A stretch of DNA of 45,475 nucleotides from Alistipes sp. (GTDB lineage: Bacteria > Bacteroidota > Bacteroidia > Bacteroidales > Rikenellaceae): NCBI GenBank assembly GCA_017631035.1, contig JAGBUB010000002.1, forward strand, positions 1 through 45,475. Direction: 5' to 3'. The notes beneath the pieces were generated by a model that worked only from the letters and a program-made list of their open reading frames with translations, was not told the origin of the DNA and made no database searches. The translations under genes were made by a program, and so were the position numbers. Below, piece after piece: positions 32,213-40,761 of the stretch (its first letter is position 1; the number at the start of each line of letters is the position of its first letter).

Positions 32213-32368
32213 CTATTGCTCTTTTTGCTTGAGTTTGATGCCGATGATAACACCCACATTACACATCAAAAAGACTACGCCTGCCATCGTAAGACGTGTA
32301 TAATCGTCTAAAAATCCAACGAGAATAAGTACCAGCGAAATTACAATACCAATAATGGGCCACTTCAT
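32213..32368 (-). CDS. Small two-helix membrane protein
   Basis: This 51-residue protein has two hydrophobic helices (about 5-19 and 27-44) joined by DDYTR and a basic tail KLKQKEQ. The ATG at 32368 gives a compact two-helix protein; a longer frame upstream overlaps the acyltransferase gene. It lies 26 nt after that gene on the same strand and may be co-transcribed. Function unknown. Confidence 0.65.
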   Translation of the reverse strand: MKWPIIGIVISLVLILVGFLDDYTRLTMAGVVFLMCNVGVIIGIKLKQKEQ

Positions 32369-32394
32369 AACGTAAAGGGTTTTTGAGTTTATTA

Positions 32395-33531
32395 TTATTT
32401 CTTTGCCTTTCTCTTCAGCCAATGCTCGGTGAGCCACTCACGCACGGGAAGGTCGTAGAGTTTGAGCGAAGCGTAAGCCAGACCAATCGACAACACCGCC
32501 ACCGCTACAGCCACTACGATGGCCTCGCCCTTGGTTGCATCGGGGTTGTTCGACATCCACGCCAACTGCATATATATGAGCGGCAGATGGGTAATATACA
32601 AAGGATATGAAATCTCGCCAAGGAACTTGCACAGGCTCGTCATTGGTTTGCCACTCACCGTGCTACCGGCACCGATAGCCACGATTGCGGGTATAAGGAT
32701 AAGGATGCACGCCGCCTCGTAGATGCCATTCACACTGCCCTCCATCACGGGCCACAGCATCATCACTGCCACCAGCAAAGAGCAGAGCGTAAAGGCACCA
32801 CGAACCTTGATAGCAACCTTAAGGCGCGAGAGCAGCAGTCCCACAAGGAACGGATAAGCCAGTCGCACAGCACCAACGTATAACTCCTGCGACGATAGAT
32901 TCCAGCCGCCATTGACCGTATGGGGAGCACCAAAACGACCCTCCAGCAGACCCAGCATATCGAGGTTGAAGGTAATGTCGATAGTACCCATTGCCGCCAC
33001 CGCCGTGAGTGCAATGAGTGCCGCCTTGGGCAAAAAGCGCAGAACCAGAGCGTAGAGTATGTTGGCAATATACTCCCACTGCAACGACCACGTGCTGCCG
33101 TTGAATGAGTTGGTGTCGTCCCAGCCTCGCAGATCCCACTCTCGGGCCATAGGCAACATCAGGCAGGTGTAGAGATACATCACCACCACCCACCACCAGG
33201 GCTGTGTGCCTATGTAGGGGAAGGCCTCACATTTGCCGAAGTAGTAGAGCAGAAAACCTATCGTAGTACCCATAATGAGCATAGGGTGCAGGCGCACAAG
33301 GCGGCGCTTGAAGAAGTCGCCAACGCTCATCTTACCCCACCTGTCGTCGTAGGCGTAGCCAATAACAAAGCCCGAGAGAGCGAAAAAGAAATCAACACCC
33401 AGATAGGCGTGACCCAAGACCGTGCCACAAGCCTCGAAGAGGTGATAGACAAGTATTACTACCGCCGCAACGCCACGCAGTCCGTCAAGTATTTCGTAAC
33501 GGGGTTTTGATGCTAAATATGTATTCTGCAT
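32395..33531 (-). CDS. Acyltransferase 3 family membrane protein
   Basis: This 378-residue protein has about ten membrane helices. The family opening is YEILDGLRGVAAVVILVYHL, with the conserved catalytic-type histidine, followed by HAYLGVDFFFALSGFVIGYA and RRLVRLHPMLIMG. Such enzymes O-acetylate or succinylate sugars of lipopolysaccharide, capsule, peptidoglycan or exported glycans. No glycosyltransferases lie adjacent, so the substrate cannot be inferred. A -7 box lies 46 nt upstream. Confidence 0.9.
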   Translation of the reverse strand: MQNTYLASKPRYEILDGLRGVAAVVILVYHLFEACGTVLGHAYLGVDFFFALSGFVIGYAYDDRWGKMSVGDFFKRRLVRLHPMLIMGTTIGFLLYYFGKCEAFPYIGTQPWWWVVVMYLYTCLMLPMAREWDLRGWDDTNSFNGSTWSLQWEYIANILYALVLRFLPKAALIALTAVAAMGTIDITFNLDMLGLLEGRFGAPHTVNGGWNLSSQELYVGAVRLAYPFLVGLLLSRLKVAIKVRGAFTLCSLLVAVMMLWPVMEGSVNGIYEAACILILIPAIVAIGAGSTVSGKPMTSLCKFLGEISYPLYITHLPLIYMQLAWMSNNPDATKGEAIVVAVAVAVLSIGLAYASLKLYDLPVREWLTEHWLKRKAKK

Positions 33532-33576
33532 TTTAATTCTTTATATTCTTTATGTTTGGTTTGTATTCTATGTAGC

Positions 33577-33584
33577 CAAAGTTA
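33577..33584 (-). promoter_or_regulatory. Predicted -7 promoter element of the acyltransferase gene
   Basis: The minus strand reads TAACTTTG, a full TAnnTTTG match. The divergent GH125 gene has a one-mismatch -7 box (TAACTTTC at 33617-33624), so the 120-nt gap probably holds two divergent promoters. Confidence 0.5.
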
Positions 33585-33654
33585 AGCGAAAAAACTCTTT
33601 TTTGCGAAAAAAGTGGTAACTTTCCACCCAAATAAACAACGAAAACCAAGTTTT

Positions 33655-35145
33655 ATGAAATTTAATCACCTAATCCTATCCATTGCTGTGTCGCTTGCAG
33701 CCGTTGCGTGCGACTCTAAGTCGGCTCCCACGCAGGAGCCCCAACCCCTTACCGATTACTCGCAGGTAGCCCCTGCTCCCGCCCCTATCGTGGATGGCGA
33801 GTATGTGTGCCAGCGTCCTGCCGAGGGTGAGCGCCTGTTCACCTCCGAGGCTGTCGAGGCCGAGATTGAGCGCATAACCAAGCTCCTCACCAACAAGCGT
33901 CTGGCGTGGATGTTCTCAAACTGCTTCCCCAACACTCTGGACACCACCGTGCACTACCGCACAAAGGATGGCAAGGACGATACGTTTGTCTACACGGGCG
34001 ACATTCACGCTATGTGGCTCCGCGACTCGGGCGCACAGGTGTGGCCCTATGTGCCCTATGCCAACGACGATGCCCACCTCAAGGCTATGCTCGCAGGCGT
34101 TATCAACCGCCAGTTCCTCTCGATTAATATCGACCCCTATGCCAACGCCTTCAACGATGGCGCTACAGGCACAGGCTGGATGAGCGACCGCACCGATATG
34201 AAGCCCGAGCTGCACGAGCGCAAGTATGAGATTGACTCACTCTGCTACCCCATCCGTCTGGCCTACTACTATTGGATGGTTACGGGCGACACATCAATCT
34301 TCGGCGAGGAGTGGCTCGCGGCAATCAAGAATGTGCTGAAGACCTTCAAGGAGCAGCAGCGCAAGGAGGGCAATGGCCCCTACACATTCCTGCGTGTAAC
34401 CGACCGCCAGTTCGACACCCTCTCGAACGATGGCTTGGGAGCACCCATCAACCCCGTGGGCCTTATCGTGTCGTCGTTCCGACCCTCTGACGACGCTACC
34501 GTGTTGCAGTTCCTCATCCCGTCGAACTTCTTCGCTGTGTCGGCACTACAGAAGGCTGCCGAGATTTTGACCAAGGTAAATGGCGAGAATGCTCTGGCAC
34601 AGGAGTGCGCAGCACTTGCCCAGGAGGTAAGCGAGGCACTCGATAAGTATGCTACATACGATCATCCCGAGTTCGGCACAATCTACGCCTTCGAGGTCGA
34701 TGGCTTTGGCAACCAGCTCTTTATGGACGACGCCAATGTGCCCAGCCTCTTGGCTATGGACTACCTCAACCCCGAGGTTATCGACCCCGCAATCTATGCC
34801 AACACACGCCGCTATGTGTGGAGCGAGAGCAACCCCTACTTCTTCCGTGGCAAGGCAGGCGAGGGTATCGGTGGACCCCACATCGGTTACGATATGGCTT
34901 GGCCTATGAGTATTATGATGAAGGCCTTCACATCTAACGACGATGCCGAGATCAAGTGGTGCATCGAGATGCTTATGCGCACCGACGCCGGCACCGGCTT
35001 TATGCACGAGTCGTTCAATGTCGATGACCCGATGAACTTCACCCGCAAGTGGTTCGCTTGGCAGAATACGCTCTTCGGCGAGCTTATCGTGAAGATCGTG
35101 GGCGACGGCCGTCTGGAGTTGCTCAACTCTATCGATTTGCAGTAG
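33655..35145 (+). CDS. Glycoside hydrolase family 125 exo-alpha-1,6-mannosidase, lipoprotein
   Basis: This 496-residue enzyme belongs to GH125 (formerly DUF1237), metal-independent exo-mannosidases that trim alpha-1,6-linked mannose from N-glycans or yeast mannan. A lipoprotein signal ends VAC (about Cys19). The family stretches are present: YTGDIHAMWLRDSGAQVWPY, NDGATGTGWMSDRTDMKPEL, YEIDSLCYPIRLAYYYW, and GGPHIGYDMAWPMSIMM near the C-terminus, followed by MHESFNVDDP. The ATG at 33655 was chosen because the lipoprotein signal begins there. With the GH78 enzyme it points to use of host or dietary glycans. Confidence 0.92.
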   Translation: MKFNHLILSIAVSLAAVACDSKSAPTQEPQPLTDYSQVAPAPAPIVDGEYVCQRPAEGERLFTSEAVEAEIERITKLLTNKRLAWMFSNCFPNTLDTTVHYRTKDGKDDTFVYTGDIHAMWLRDSGAQVWPYVPYANDDAHLKAMLAGVINRQFLSINIDPYANAFNDGATGTGWMSDRTDMKPELHERKYEIDSLCYPIRLAYYYWMVTGDTSIFGEEWLAAIKNVLKTFKEQQRKEGNGPYTFLRVTDRQFDTLSNDGLGAPINPVGLIVSSFRPSDDATVLQFLIPSNFFAVSALQKAAEILTKVNGENALAQECAALAQEVSEALDKYATYDHPEFGTIYAFEVDGFGNQLFMDDANVPSLLAMDYLNPEVIDPAIYANTRRYVWSESNPYFFRGKAGEGIGGPHIGYDMAWPMSIMMKAFTSNDDAEIKWCIEMLMRTDAGTGFMHESFNVDDPMNFTRKWFAWQNTLFGELIVKIVGDGRLELLNSIDLQ

Positions 35146-35183
35146 CAGGTTTTTTGCTCGAAATCTCCTATTTTGTGTTCGAT

Positions 35184-35217
35184 TTTGGCTGTAGAAAGGT
35201 AAAATTTTATATCTTTG
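35184..35217 (+). promoter_or_regulatory. Promoter of the DUF2147 gene
   Basis: TTTG (35184-35187) and TATCTTTG (35210-35217) are separated by 22 nt. The -7 box is a full match; the spacer is 3 nt longer than in the other promoters here. The start would be near 35224. Confidence 0.6.
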
Positions 35218-35255
35218 CACCGAAAACGAACACTAAATAAGAAATTTCAAACATT

Positions 35256-35717
35256 ATGAAGAGCATTATCACTACACTCCTGTGCCTCTTTGCTTTTGTG
35301 GCTACGGCCGAGGCTCAGCACTCGAGCAACAACAACCCCGATGCTATCGTGGGTAACTACCTCACCGACCGTGGCGGCAGCAAGAGCAAGGTTCGCGTGA
35401 CAAAGAACAGCGACGGCACTTACGACGCACAGGTATATTGGGTTGAGAACCCCTATGGCAAGGATGGCAAGAAGCGCAAGGATGAGAAGAACCCCGACAA
35501 GGCGTTGCGTAATGTCGATGTCGACCAGATTGTAATCGTCAAGGGCTTGCAGTACGATGCTAAGGAGAAGCGTTGGGCTGGTGCTAAGATTTACGACCCC
35601 ACCAAGGGTATTCGTGTGAATGCCACAGCCGAGTTCGAGACTGCCGACAAGCTCAAGCTGCGCGGCACCATTATGGGTGTGGGTGTAACCCTCTATTGGA
35701 CTCGCATCAAGGAGTAG
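35256..35717 (+). CDS. DUF2147 family exported protein
   Basis: This 153-residue protein has a signal peptide (about 1-20, ending EAQ). The single domain matches DUF2147: DAIVGNYLTDRGGSKSKVRV, DAQVYWVENPYGKDG, and a lipocalin-like beta-barrel ending GTIMGVGVTLYWTRI. Function unknown; relatives are small periplasmic proteins. Repeat copy 2 starts 17 nt after the stop. Confidence 0.88.
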   Translation: MKSIITTLLCLFAFVATAEAQHSSNNNPDAIVGNYLTDRGGSKSKVRVTKNSDGTYDAQVYWVENPYGKDGKKRKDEKNPDKALRNVDVDQIVIVKGLQYDAKEKRWAGAKIYDPTKGIRVNATAEFETADKLKLRGTIMGVGVTLYWTRIKE

Positions 35718-35734
35718 GAAATTGCCTAACAAGG

Positions 35735-35820
35735 CTCTTTTGGCATCTGCCTCGCCCTCGGGTTGCTCACATACCTTTAGTATGCTCCGCACCCTCGGCC
35801 ATCGAGCAGCTTCAAAATAG
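35735..35820 (+). repeat. Quasi-palindromic 3'-end repeat, copy 2 (after the DUF2147 gene)
   Basis: This 86-bp element starts CTCTTTTGGCATCTG and ends CAGCTTCAAAATAG, with a centre of CTCACATAC/GTATGCTCC. It lies 17 nt after a stop codon in the sense orientation. The flanks CTAACAAGG and CTCCTGTTATA extend the stem, and these flanks are shared with copy 4 at 26866. Confidence 0.8.
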
Positions 35821-35873
35821 CTCCTGTTATACAATTTCCGAGTATATAGGAATATAGGTTGCCGGCAGAAATG

Positions 35874-35903
35874 TTGTGCAACCTCTTTTTTTTCGTATTT
35901 TTG
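35874..35903 (+). promoter_or_regulatory. Promoter of nth
   Basis: A TTG -33 core (35874-35876), a 19-nt spacer and TATTTTTG (35896-35903). The start near 35910 leaves a leader of about 18 nt. Confidence 0.65.
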
Positions 35904-35927
35904 CATAAACCATTTTTACACAACACG

Positions 35928-36575
35928 ATGACCATAAAACAACGATACGATGCTGTCATAGCCTACTTCCAGGCATCGATGCCCACAGCCGAGAGCGAAC
36001 TCAACTACCGCAACCCCTTCGAGTTGCTGGTGGCCGTAATCCTTTCGGCGCAGTGCACCGACAAGCGTGTCAACCTCACCACCCCTGCGCTGTTCGAGGC
36101 TATGCCCACGGCCGAGGCTATGGCCGCACACACGGCCGAGGAGATTTTTCCCTACATCCGCAGCATATCCTACCCCAACAACAAGGCTCGTCACCTGGCC
36201 GCGATGGCGCGTATGCTGGTCGAGGAGTTTGGAGGCGAGGTGCCCAGCGACCTTAAGCAGCTGCAGCGCCTGCCGGGCGTAGGTCGCAAGACGGCCAACG
36301 TCATCGGTGCAGTCATCTGGCAGAAGGAGGTTATGCCCGTCGATACCCACGTCTTTCGTGTGGCGGCCCGCATAGGCCTCACGCGCGGAGCGAAGACTCC
36401 GTTGCAGACCGAGTTGCAGTTGGGGCGACACATACCCTCGCATCTGCTGCCCGTGGCGCACCATTGGCTCATCCTGCACGGCCGATATGTATGCATAGCC
36501 CGCTCGCCCAAGTGCGCCGAGTGCGGAATAAAGGAGTTCTGCCGTCACTTTTCGGCCCAAAAAGCGGAGAAATAA
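35928..36575 (+). CDS. nth: Endonuclease III (DNA glycosylase/AP lyase)
   Basis: This 215-residue base-excision repair enzyme removes oxidised pyrimidines. The helix-hairpin-helix is LPGVGRKTANVIG (about 113-125) with the catalytic lysine. The catalytic aspartate lies in MPVDTHVFRVA (about 136). The C-terminal iron-sulfur cluster is complete, with Cys spacing x6, x2, x5 (CIARSPKCAECGIKEFC). The ATG at 35928 fits the family start; a longer frame would cross the promoter. Confidence 0.95.
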   Translation: MTIKQRYDAVIAYFQASMPTAESELNYRNPFELLVAVILSAQCTDKRVNLTTPALFEAMPTAEAMAAHTAEEIFPYIRSISYPNNKARHLAAMARMLVEEFGGEVPSDLKQLQRLPGVGRKTANVIGAVIWQKEVMPVDTHVFRVAARIGLTRGAKTPLQTELQLGRHIPSHLLPVAHHWLILHGRYVCIARSPKCAECGIKEFCRHFSAQKAEK

Positions 36576-36586
36576 ATAAAAATCAC

Positions 36587-36594
36587 TACCTTTG
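36587..36594 (+). promoter_or_regulatory. Predicted -7 promoter element of the S41 peptidase gene
   Basis: TACCTTTG is a full TAnnTTTG match; the start would lie near 36601, about 18 nt before the ATG. No -33 TTTG at the usual distance was seen. Confidence 0.5.
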
Positions 36595-36618
36595 AAAATT
36601 ACAAAACATCAGAGCAAT

Positions 36619-38307
36619 ATGAAACGAGAGAATTTTTTCACACCTGCGACACTACTTCGTCGAGTATCATTGGTTGCATTTTCAACATTTGCCCTTGCCT
36701 TGGCGGCTTGCGGCGACGATCCTACAGGTGGTGGCGGCAGCGGCAGTGGCTCGGGCAGCGGCTCGGGAACAGAGGATGAGATTGATGAGATTGTAGAGTG
36801 GATGGATGGCCGCCTGAAGAAGGAGTATATGTGGCTGGATGAGTATATCGAGAAGCACTCAACCTTCGATATGTCGCTGGCGTGGGACAAGTTCTTGGAT
36901 AAGACTCTGGCAAAGCTCACGACCAATGCCGACGATGGCGGTGAGAGCGACGGCCAGCGCACGTTCTACTCATATGTCGACCGTAAGAAGACCAGCACGG
37001 CTGCGGCCACTACGCGTGCGGGATTTCCCGTGGAGAAGGGCTACGGTATCGAGCTCACGCCTTACATCTTGAGCAAAAAAGTCGTGTTGAACTATTTGGG
37101 CGATGGCCCTATCTCATCATACGATGATTCAAACTATTTCTTCGTCATCGACCACGTCTACCCTGCATCGTCAGCCGATGATGCGAACATCAAGCGTGGT
37201 GACGTGATTGTTGAGATTAATGGTGCGCCCATTACCGACCTCAACTATGCAAGATGGTGGACTTCGTTGCAAACTGGCGAGGATAATCTGACTCTCAAGA
37301 TGTATAGCCGAAACGATGATGCGCACACGTATGAGTTCTTCGATTGTGAGCTTCCGGCCACAAACTTCGAGCGTAACCCCATCGCCTATGGCGACTTGCT
37401 CACAATCGATAGCGCTTTTCCTTTCGATCTTGGTGACAAGAAGATTGGCTACCTCTCTTACCTCTCGTTTGATTGGGACTTCGATGAGAAGATGGTTGAG
37501 GCCATTTCGACTCTGGTTGAGAAGGGTGCAACCGATGTTATTCTCGACCTGCGCTCAAATGGTGGCGGTCACGTTACATCGAGCGTGTTGCTGGCAAGTA
37601 TGCTCCTCGACGAGAGCTACGTAGGCCCCGACAAGATATATGCACGTCTGGTACACAACCCCAACAACAAAATCTATGATGACGAAGAACTTACACTGCA
37701 GAATCGTTACACTCCCAAAGACTCTTCGGCCAGTGTCGACCTGCCTAACCTCGGTCTTAAAAAAGTGTGGATCATCTGCTCGGAGTTCTCGGCTTCGGCC
37801 AGCGAGATGGTTATCGTGGGTCTGCGCGGTCTGGATGTTGAGGTTGAGTTGGTGGGTAACATCACCGAGGGTAAGAACTGCGGTATGGAGGTGACCTACA
37901 AGACTCACGACGGCTACAAGTACGAGTTTGCCCCCATCACCTTTATGAACCAGAACGGCAAGGGCTTCTCTGACTATGGCGAGGGTATCACTCCCGAGCA
38001 CAATCTCGCAGCGAAGGCTGCCGACCAATCTTTCTCTAACGGTGTGCGTACGTTTGCTGCTTATTTCCCCATTCCTGTTACCTCTTGGGGAGATCTTAAG
38101 GCCGACATCGCATTGTGCGAGACTGTAATGCAGATTTGTGGCGAGACACTCTTCATTGCAGGTGGCGGCGGAAAGAGCGCATTGTTCGAGGGTCAGCCCA
38201 CAACGCGTGCCATCGATGACTCTTCACTCAAGCACACAGCAATCAGAATGGAGAAGCAGGATTTGAAATCACGCGGTATGATTGTGCGTGGAAAGGACAG
38301 CGAGTAG
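36619..38307 (+). CDS. S41 family C-terminal-processing peptidase, lipoprotein
   Basis: This 562-residue protein has a lipoprotein signal ending LAAC, a Gly/Ser linker (GGGGSGSGSG), then a helical N-terminal region. A PDZ domain follows (about 165-255; SADDANIKRGDVIVEINGAP) and then the S41 core: GATDVILDLRSNGGGHV, and the nucleophile region SEFSASASEMVIVGLRG with the serine near 391-394. The C-terminal part is about 150 residues long. It is related to Bacteroidetes tricorn/CtpA-like lipoproteins that degrade envelope proteins. The ATG at 36619 is favoured because the signal starts there. The metallophosphoesterase gene starts 24 nt downstream. Confidence 0.9.
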   Translation: MKRENFFTPATLLRRVSLVAFSTFALALAACGDDPTGGGGSGSGSGSGSGTEDEIDEIVEWMDGRLKKEYMWLDEYIEKHSTFDMSLAWDKFLDKTLAKLTTNADDGGESDGQRTFYSYVDRKKTSTAAATTRAGFPVEKGYGIELTPYILSKKVVLNYLGDGPISSYDDSNYFFVIDHVYPASSADDANIKRGDVIVEINGAPITDLNYARWWTSLQTGEDNLTLKMYSRNDDAHTYEFFDCELPATNFERNPIAYGDLLTIDSAFPFDLGDKKIGYLSYLSFDWDFDEKMVEAISTLVEKGATDVILDLRSNGGGHVTSSVLLASMLLDESYVGPDKIYARLVHNPNNKIYDDEELTLQNRYTPKDSSASVDLPNLGLKKVWIICSEFSASASEMVIVGLRGLDVEVELVGNITEGKNCGMEVTYKTHDGYKYEFAPITFMNQNGKGFSDYGEGITPEHNLAAKAADQSFSNGVRTFAAYFPIPVTSWGDLKADIALCETVMQICGETLFIAGGGGKSALFEGQPTTRAIDDSSLKHTAIRMEKQDLKSRGMIVRGKDSE

Positions 38308-38331
38308 ATGCATAACAACCGATAAATAACT

Positions 38332-39534
38332 ATGAAAAACAACCTCCTCCTACGTCTGGCGCTCATTTTGATGCTGCTGCCTACCTTGGGCGTGGCGCAG
38401 AACGATGCCGAGCCCTACACCATCAACCACGGCCCCTACTTGCAGGGCCTGACTTACGATGGAGTCATAGTGTGCTTTACCACCTCGCACCGAGGATTCT
38501 CGGGCGTGGAGATACGACGTAAGGGGACTGAGCAGGTACGCCTGTGCCGCACCTCGAAGGATGGACTGTTCGAGGCCGACAACACCCTCAACTCGATTCA
38601 CATCGAGGGGCTGGAGCCTGCCACCGAGTATGAGTACCGCATCATATCGAAGCGTATGCTCTCGTTCGAGCCCTACAAGGTGACCTTCGGCGAGGAGATA
38701 GCCTCAGAGTGGTACACCTTCTCAACGTTCGACCCCAAGGCCGAGGCCGTAACCTTTGTTGTGGCCAACGACATACACGACGACGCAAAGAAGTGCGCCG
38801 ACCTGCTTTCACATATGCCGCTCGACGAAGCCTCGATGGTCTTTTACAATGGCGACATTATGAGCCACTACTCGCAGCAGGGTCAGCCCTACGCAAGTTT
38901 CATCGACGTGTCGGTCGAGAAGTTCGCCACACAAAAACCCTTTGCTGTGGTGCGTGGCAACCACGAGACCCGTGGCCATCTGGCACGCCAATATGGCGAC
39001 TATATCCACAACACACGCGATGGCAAGTACTATGGCGTCTACTACTTCGGCACTACGGCCGTGGTGATGCTCGACTGTGGCGAGGATAAGGACGACGCAC
39101 ATCCCGTCTATGCCGGTCTGGTCGACTTCGACCGCTACCGCGAGGAGCAGGCCGAGTGGCTCAAACAGGTGGTACGTAGCAAGGCCTTCCGCCGTGCCGA
39201 GCGCCGCATCGTCATCGTGCATATCCCCCCAACCGTTGAGCGTATGGCCGAGGTGGAGCAGAACGCAAAGGTGGTGCCCGATCTGATGACGTGGCGAGGC
39301 AATGCCCACCTGGGCGAGTTGCTGCTGCCTATCCTCAACAAGGCCGACATCGACGTTATGCTCTCGGCACACCTGCATAAGCAGGTCATCTTCCCCGTGC
39401 AGCCAGGTGTGGTGGAGTTTCCCATCATCGCCAACGACAATGTGAGCGCTATGGTGGTGCGCTCGTCGAGCGAGGGTGTATATGTAAAGATTGTGGGTCG
39501 CGATGGTGCAATTAAGCACGAAAAGACCTATTAA
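38332..39534 (+). CDS. Exported calcineurin-like metallophosphoesterase
   Basis: This 400-residue protein has a signal peptide (about 1-22, ending GVAQ) and an N-terminal fibronectin-like domain as in purple acid phosphatases (HGPYLQGLTYDGVIVCFTT, GLEPATEYEYRI). The metallophosphoesterase core motifs are in order: NDIHDD, FYNGDIMSH, VVRGNHETRG, IVHIPP and SAHLHK. A dinuclear metal site is therefore likely, although the first motif reads DIH instead of the usual DxH with preceding Gly. The substrate is unknown. It is probably co-transcribed with the S41 gene. Confidence 0.9.
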   Translation: MKNNLLLRLALILMLLPTLGVAQNDAEPYTINHGPYLQGLTYDGVIVCFTTSHRGFSGVEIRRKGTEQVRLCRTSKDGLFEADNTLNSIHIEGLEPATEYEYRIISKRMLSFEPYKVTFGEEIASEWYTFSTFDPKAEAVTFVVANDIHDDAKKCADLLSHMPLDEASMVFYNGDIMSHYSQQGQPYASFIDVSVEKFATQKPFAVVRGNHETRGHLARQYGDYIHNTRDGKYYGVYYFGTTAVVMLDCGEDKDDAHPVYAGLVDFDRYREEQAEWLKQVVRSKAFRRAERRIVIVHIPPTVERMAEVEQNAKVVPDLMTWRGNAHLGELLLPILNKADIDVMLSAHLHKQVIFPVQPGVVEFPIIANDNVSAMVVRSSSEGVYVKIVGRDGAIKHEKTY

Positions 39535-39582
39535 AACCACTTCGGGCACAATTACGGAGTGCTCAAAACGACCAATAATTAT

Positions 39583-39590
39583 TATCTTTG
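39583..39590 (+). promoter_or_regulatory. Predicted -7 promoter element of nrnA
   Basis: TATCTTTG is a full TAnnTTTG match. A start near 39597 would give a leader of about 42 nt. Confidence 0.55.
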
Positions 39591-39638
39591 TCGCACTTTG
39601 GGCTCAGCCCCATCGGCCAAAGAGTTAAAACATACGAT

Positions 39639-40664
39639 ATGGAGTTATCGCAAAATAGCATTGAGCAGTTGTCGGCTCTTCTCTCGGAGCCCGCACTCAA
39701 GGTAGTCGTGCTCTCGCACACCAACCCCGATGGCGACGCCGTAGGCTCGTCGTTGGCGTGGGCCGAGGCGCTGCGTAGCCGTGGCCATCAGACCACCTGC
39801 ATAGTGCCCAACAAGTTCCCCTACTATCTGGATTGGATGACAGGCATACGCGACATCGTAATCTATCGCAACGAGGCCGAGCGTGCCGCCAAGGCAGTGG
39901 CCGAGGCCGACGTTATCTTCTGCCTCGACTTCCACACCCTCTCGCGTCTTGACGCGCTGGGCGATGTGATTGCCGCCAACACCGTGGCTCGACGTGTGCT
40001 CATCGACCACCACCTCGACCCCTCGCAGGATTTCGACATCATCTTCTCGCACCCCGAGTCGTCGAGCACCTGCTTCCTGGTCTATTCAATCATCGAGGCG
40101 CTGTGGGGCGCCCAGAGCGTAACGGCCACACAGGCCGAAGTGTTGTATGTGGGTATGATGACCGACACGGGTAACTTCTCATTCTCGCACCTCACGCCTG
40201 AGCTCTACCGCTCGCTGGCCGTATTGTCGGCTACGGGTATCGATATTCCGCAGATTTATAATAATGTATATAACTCCTTCACCGAGGGCCGTGCACGCCT
40301 GTTTGGTTACACCATCAACCGCAAGATGAAGTTCCTGCGCAAGGGCACCGTGGCACATATGTCACTCACCGAGGCTGAGATGCGTCGTTTCTGGTTCCAG
40401 CAGGGCGACAGCGAGGGCTTTGTGAACTACCCCCTAACGGTGAAGAAGATGCGTATGTCGGCCATCTTCATCGAGCACACCGACTTTATTCGTGTGTCGT
40501 TGCGCTCGCGCGGTAAGGTCGATGTAAACCTCTTTGCAGCACGCTACTTCGAGGGTGGTGGCCACAAGAATGCCGCCGGCGGTAAGTCCTATGTGTCGAT
40601 GGAGGAGACCATCGCACGCTTTGAGGCCGCAGTCGAGGAGTATGCCAATGAGGGACTGATATAA
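39639..40664 (+). CDS. nrnA: DHH/DHHA1 phosphoesterase, NrnA-like (nanoRNase/pAp phosphatase)
   Basis: This 341-residue protein degrades short oligoribonucleotides and may also hydrolyse 3'-phosphoadenosine-5'-phosphate. Motifs: HTNPDGDAVGSSLAW (motif I), FCLDFHTLSR, the DHH triad in LIDHHLDPSQ, and MMTDTGNFSFSH. The DHHA1 domain has FARxFGGGGH-type residues here as ARYFEGGGHKNAAGG. Bacteroidetes lack the Orn-type enzyme in most genomes, so this is probably the main oligoribonuclease. The ATG at 39639 was chosen by family start and promoter position. Confidence 0.93.
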   Translation: MELSQNSIEQLSALLSEPALKVVVLSHTNPDGDAVGSSLAWAEALRSRGHQTTCIVPNKFPYYLDWMTGIRDIVIYRNEAERAAKAVAEADVIFCLDFHTLSRLDALGDVIAANTVARRVLIDHHLDPSQDFDIIFSHPESSSTCFLVYSIIEALWGAQSVTATQAEVLYVGMMTDTGNFSFSHLTPELYRSLAVLSATGIDIPQIYNNVYNSFTEGRARLFGYTINRKMKFLRKGTVAHMSLTEAEMRRFWFQQGDSEGFVNYPLTVKKMRMSAIFIEHTDFIRVSLRSRGKVDVNLFAARYFEGGGHKNAAGGKSYVSMEETIARFEAAVEEYANEGLI

Positions 40665-40678
40665 GAGATAAAACATAC

Positions 40679-40736
40679 TACCTTTGGTTGTGCTCGTTTA
40701 GGAGCGTAGCGACCTCGCCTTAAACGAAAAAAGGTA
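40679..40736 (+). promoter_or_regulatory. Promoter element with nested hairpin ahead of the ABC exporter gene
   Basis: TACCTTTG (40679-40686) fits the -7 consensus and is also the left arm of an inverted repeat: TACCTTT pairs with AAAGGTA (40730-40736), with CGTTTA/TAAACG (40695-40700 with 40721-40726) nested inside. The transcript would therefore begin inside the hairpin. Alternatively this is a weak terminator of nrnA. Confidence 0.4.
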
Positions 40737-40761
40737 CAGAAGCAAAATAACACTACTAATT

